Shown: one piece after another, positions 5,410-6,459 of the stretch
How the letters are laid out: each line of letters starts with the position of its first letter
Position numbering within the stretch: position 1 is the first letter of the stretch
Source: Abditibacteriales bacterium
GTDB lineage: Bacteria > Armatimonadota > Abditibacteriia > Abditibacteriales > JANWYM01
Direction of reading: 5' to 3'
NCBI GenBank assembly: GCA_025055355.1
Contig: JANWYM010000064.1
Coordinates: 6,137-12,595, forward strand
Length of the DNA: 6,459 bases
Translations under genes and position numbers: made by a program
The notes under the pieces: generated by a model
Seen by the model: only the letters and a program-made list of their open reading frames with translations
The model's database searches: none
What the model was told of the DNA's origin: nothing

Positions 5410-6459
5410 TCAGATGACCTGTCGCGCCTTCAACTCTAAATACCGATTGACGACGGCGACAGAAATCGCATCGGGGGTGCGGTCGAGGACCAGCACCCCC
5501 TGCTGCGTCAAACGGTCCAGCAAACGCTTGCGCTCGTGCAGGAGTTCCAGCGCGGCAGCGCGCGCGTAAACGTCTGCGGGTTCGCGCGGCACGGTCTCCG
5601 CGAGAGCGACGATGTTCACATCGCTGAGCGTCACGCACAGCGGCAGGTGCGTGGGACGCAGCAGGCGAATGTATTCAACGAGTTCTTGAGACGTCTCCTC
5701 GTCCAGCAGGTCGGTGAAAATCACGATGAGCGACCGTCGCTTGTTGTGCCGTGCGATGTGCTGTAATGCCGCCTTGTAGTTGACGTAGCATAGTTCGGGC
5801 TGCACGGCGTAGAGCAGGTCCAGGCAGCGATAGAACTGCTGTCGCCCCCGCTGGGGCGGGAGCGCGGCGTCGACCTGACGGGAGAAAACCGTCAGCCCCA
5901 CCTTGTCGCCGCCACTCAGCGCGACATACGCCAGCATCAGGGCGGCGTTAATGGCGTAATCTAACTTCGCCAGCCCGCCGACCTTCGCCGCCATCATGCG
6001 CCCTGCATCGAGGCACAACAAAACGTTCTGACTCTTTTCCAACTCGTAAACCCGCGAGATCGGCTTGCGGCGCCGCGCCGTCGCCTTCCAGTCAATCTGG
6101 CGATACTCGTCGTCAGGCGCATACTCACGCAGCCGCTCAAACTCCGTCCCCTGCCCGACGCGACGCGATGGACGCAGCCCGAACTCCCACAGGTGGCTCT
6201 GGCGCGACATCGCTTCATACCGAGCGATCCCTTTCAAGTTGGGGAAGACGCGCACCTCCTGCCGCGCGGCAACCGCAAACTGGTGCGTCGCCAACCGCCA
6301 ACCGCTCTCCAGACGGACGTGAATATCGCCAAATTCATACCGCCCTCGCTGCGGCGGCGTGACGCGATACTCAAACACCCTCTCCCCGAACGGGGGGATG
6401 TCCCCCGTCAGCCCCTCCTCTCTAACCGCGAATGACACCGGGTAATCGTCCGCCAGCGA
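5410..6459 (-). CDS. DUF58 domain protein with vWA-like fold, 5' partial
   Basis: The frame runs open to the right window edge (its first visible residues are SLADDYPVSFAV), so the N-terminal part, usually two membrane helices and a beta-rich segment, lies outside; the GTG at 6438 is probably internal. The DUF58 core is clear: VFPN, then the hallmark E-F-x-x-LREYAPDDEYRQIDWKATARR (about 6069-6141), the vWA-like first strand LLCLDAGRMM (about 5995-6024), RRSLIVIFTDLLDE (about 5697-5738), and the family's typical C-terminus Y-x-R-A-A-x-ELLHERKRLLDRL...GVLVLD...VVNRYLELKARQ. DUF58 genes commonly follow a MoxR-type AAA+ ATPase gene and precede transglutaminase-like or vWA membrane genes; those neighbours would be to the right. 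The exact cellular role is not established; a part in MoxR-assisted envelope functions is inferred. The stop is 137 bp before the aldolase start, so cotranscription is possible but unproven. Confidence 0.92.
   Translation of the reverse strand, partial: SLADDYPVSFAVREEGLTGDIPPFGERVFEYRVTPPQRGRYEFGDIHVRLESGWRLATHQFAVAARQEVRVFPNLKGIARYEAMSRQSHLWEFGLRPSRRVGQGTEFERLREYAPDDEYRQIDWKATARRRKPISRVYELEKSQNVLLCLDAGRMMAAKVGGLAKLDYAINAALMLAYVALSGGDKVGLTVFSRQVDAALPPQRGRQQFYRCLDLLYAVQPELCYVNYKAALQHIARHNKRRSLIVIFTDLLDEETSQELVEYIRLLRPTHLPLCVTLSDVNIVALAETVPREPADVYARAAALELLHERKRLLDRLTQQGVLVLDRTPDAISVAVVNRYLELKARQVI

Noticed and set aside
5995..6024. Degenerate metal-site motif (DAGRM) in the DUF58 protein as a sign of loss of function
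   Set aside because: DUF58 proteins commonly depart from the classical D-x-S-x-S vWA motif at this position, so this looks like normal family variation.

Overview
The window is a GC-rich (about 60% by eye) bacterial chromosomal segment. It holds seven protein-coding genes, two of them cut by the window edges. Gene density, Shine-Dalgarno sites, GTG starts, an O-antigen-ligase-like membrane protein with a TPR tail, shikimate-pathway aroQ and a DUF58 protein all point to a free-living bacterium. The style, including short low-complexity repeats inside and between genes, recalls thermophilic Armatimonadota- or Chloroflexota-like genomes. That placement is an impression from memory and low confidence.

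Left part, plus strand (2-2553): a Wzy/O-antigen-ligase-like polytopic protein with a C-terminal TPR region is followed after 20 bp by aroQ, the type II 3-dehydroquinate dehydratase, so the two are probably cotranscribed. The wzy-like gene carries an in-frame island of 7-8 bp tandem repeats between its last ligase-domain helices and the final helix before the TPRs.

Right part, minus strand (6459 down to 2559), in transcription order: a DUF58/vWA-like protein (5' end outside the window); a 137-bp gap with a strongly palindromic element; an HpcH/HpaI-type aldolase; a 71-aa helical protein of unknown function; a MNT/AbiEii-like nucleotidyltransferase; an 85-bp gap with a small hairpin; and a secreted protein made of two tandem copies of a ~147-aa domain. 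The aldolase, small gene and nucleotidyltransferase are tightly packed (11-bp gap, then a 22-bp overlap), so they look like one operon. The last gene ends tail-to-tail with aroQ, only 5 bp apart.

No tRNA, rRNA, CRISPR array, integrase, transposase or clear intrinsic terminator was seen. The most interesting items are the small-gene/nucleotidyltransferase pair (toxin-antitoxin-like layout), the repeat island inside the wzy-like gene, the foldable leader in front of the aldolase that could compete with its ribosome-binding site, and the divergent aldolase active site. None proves a new system.
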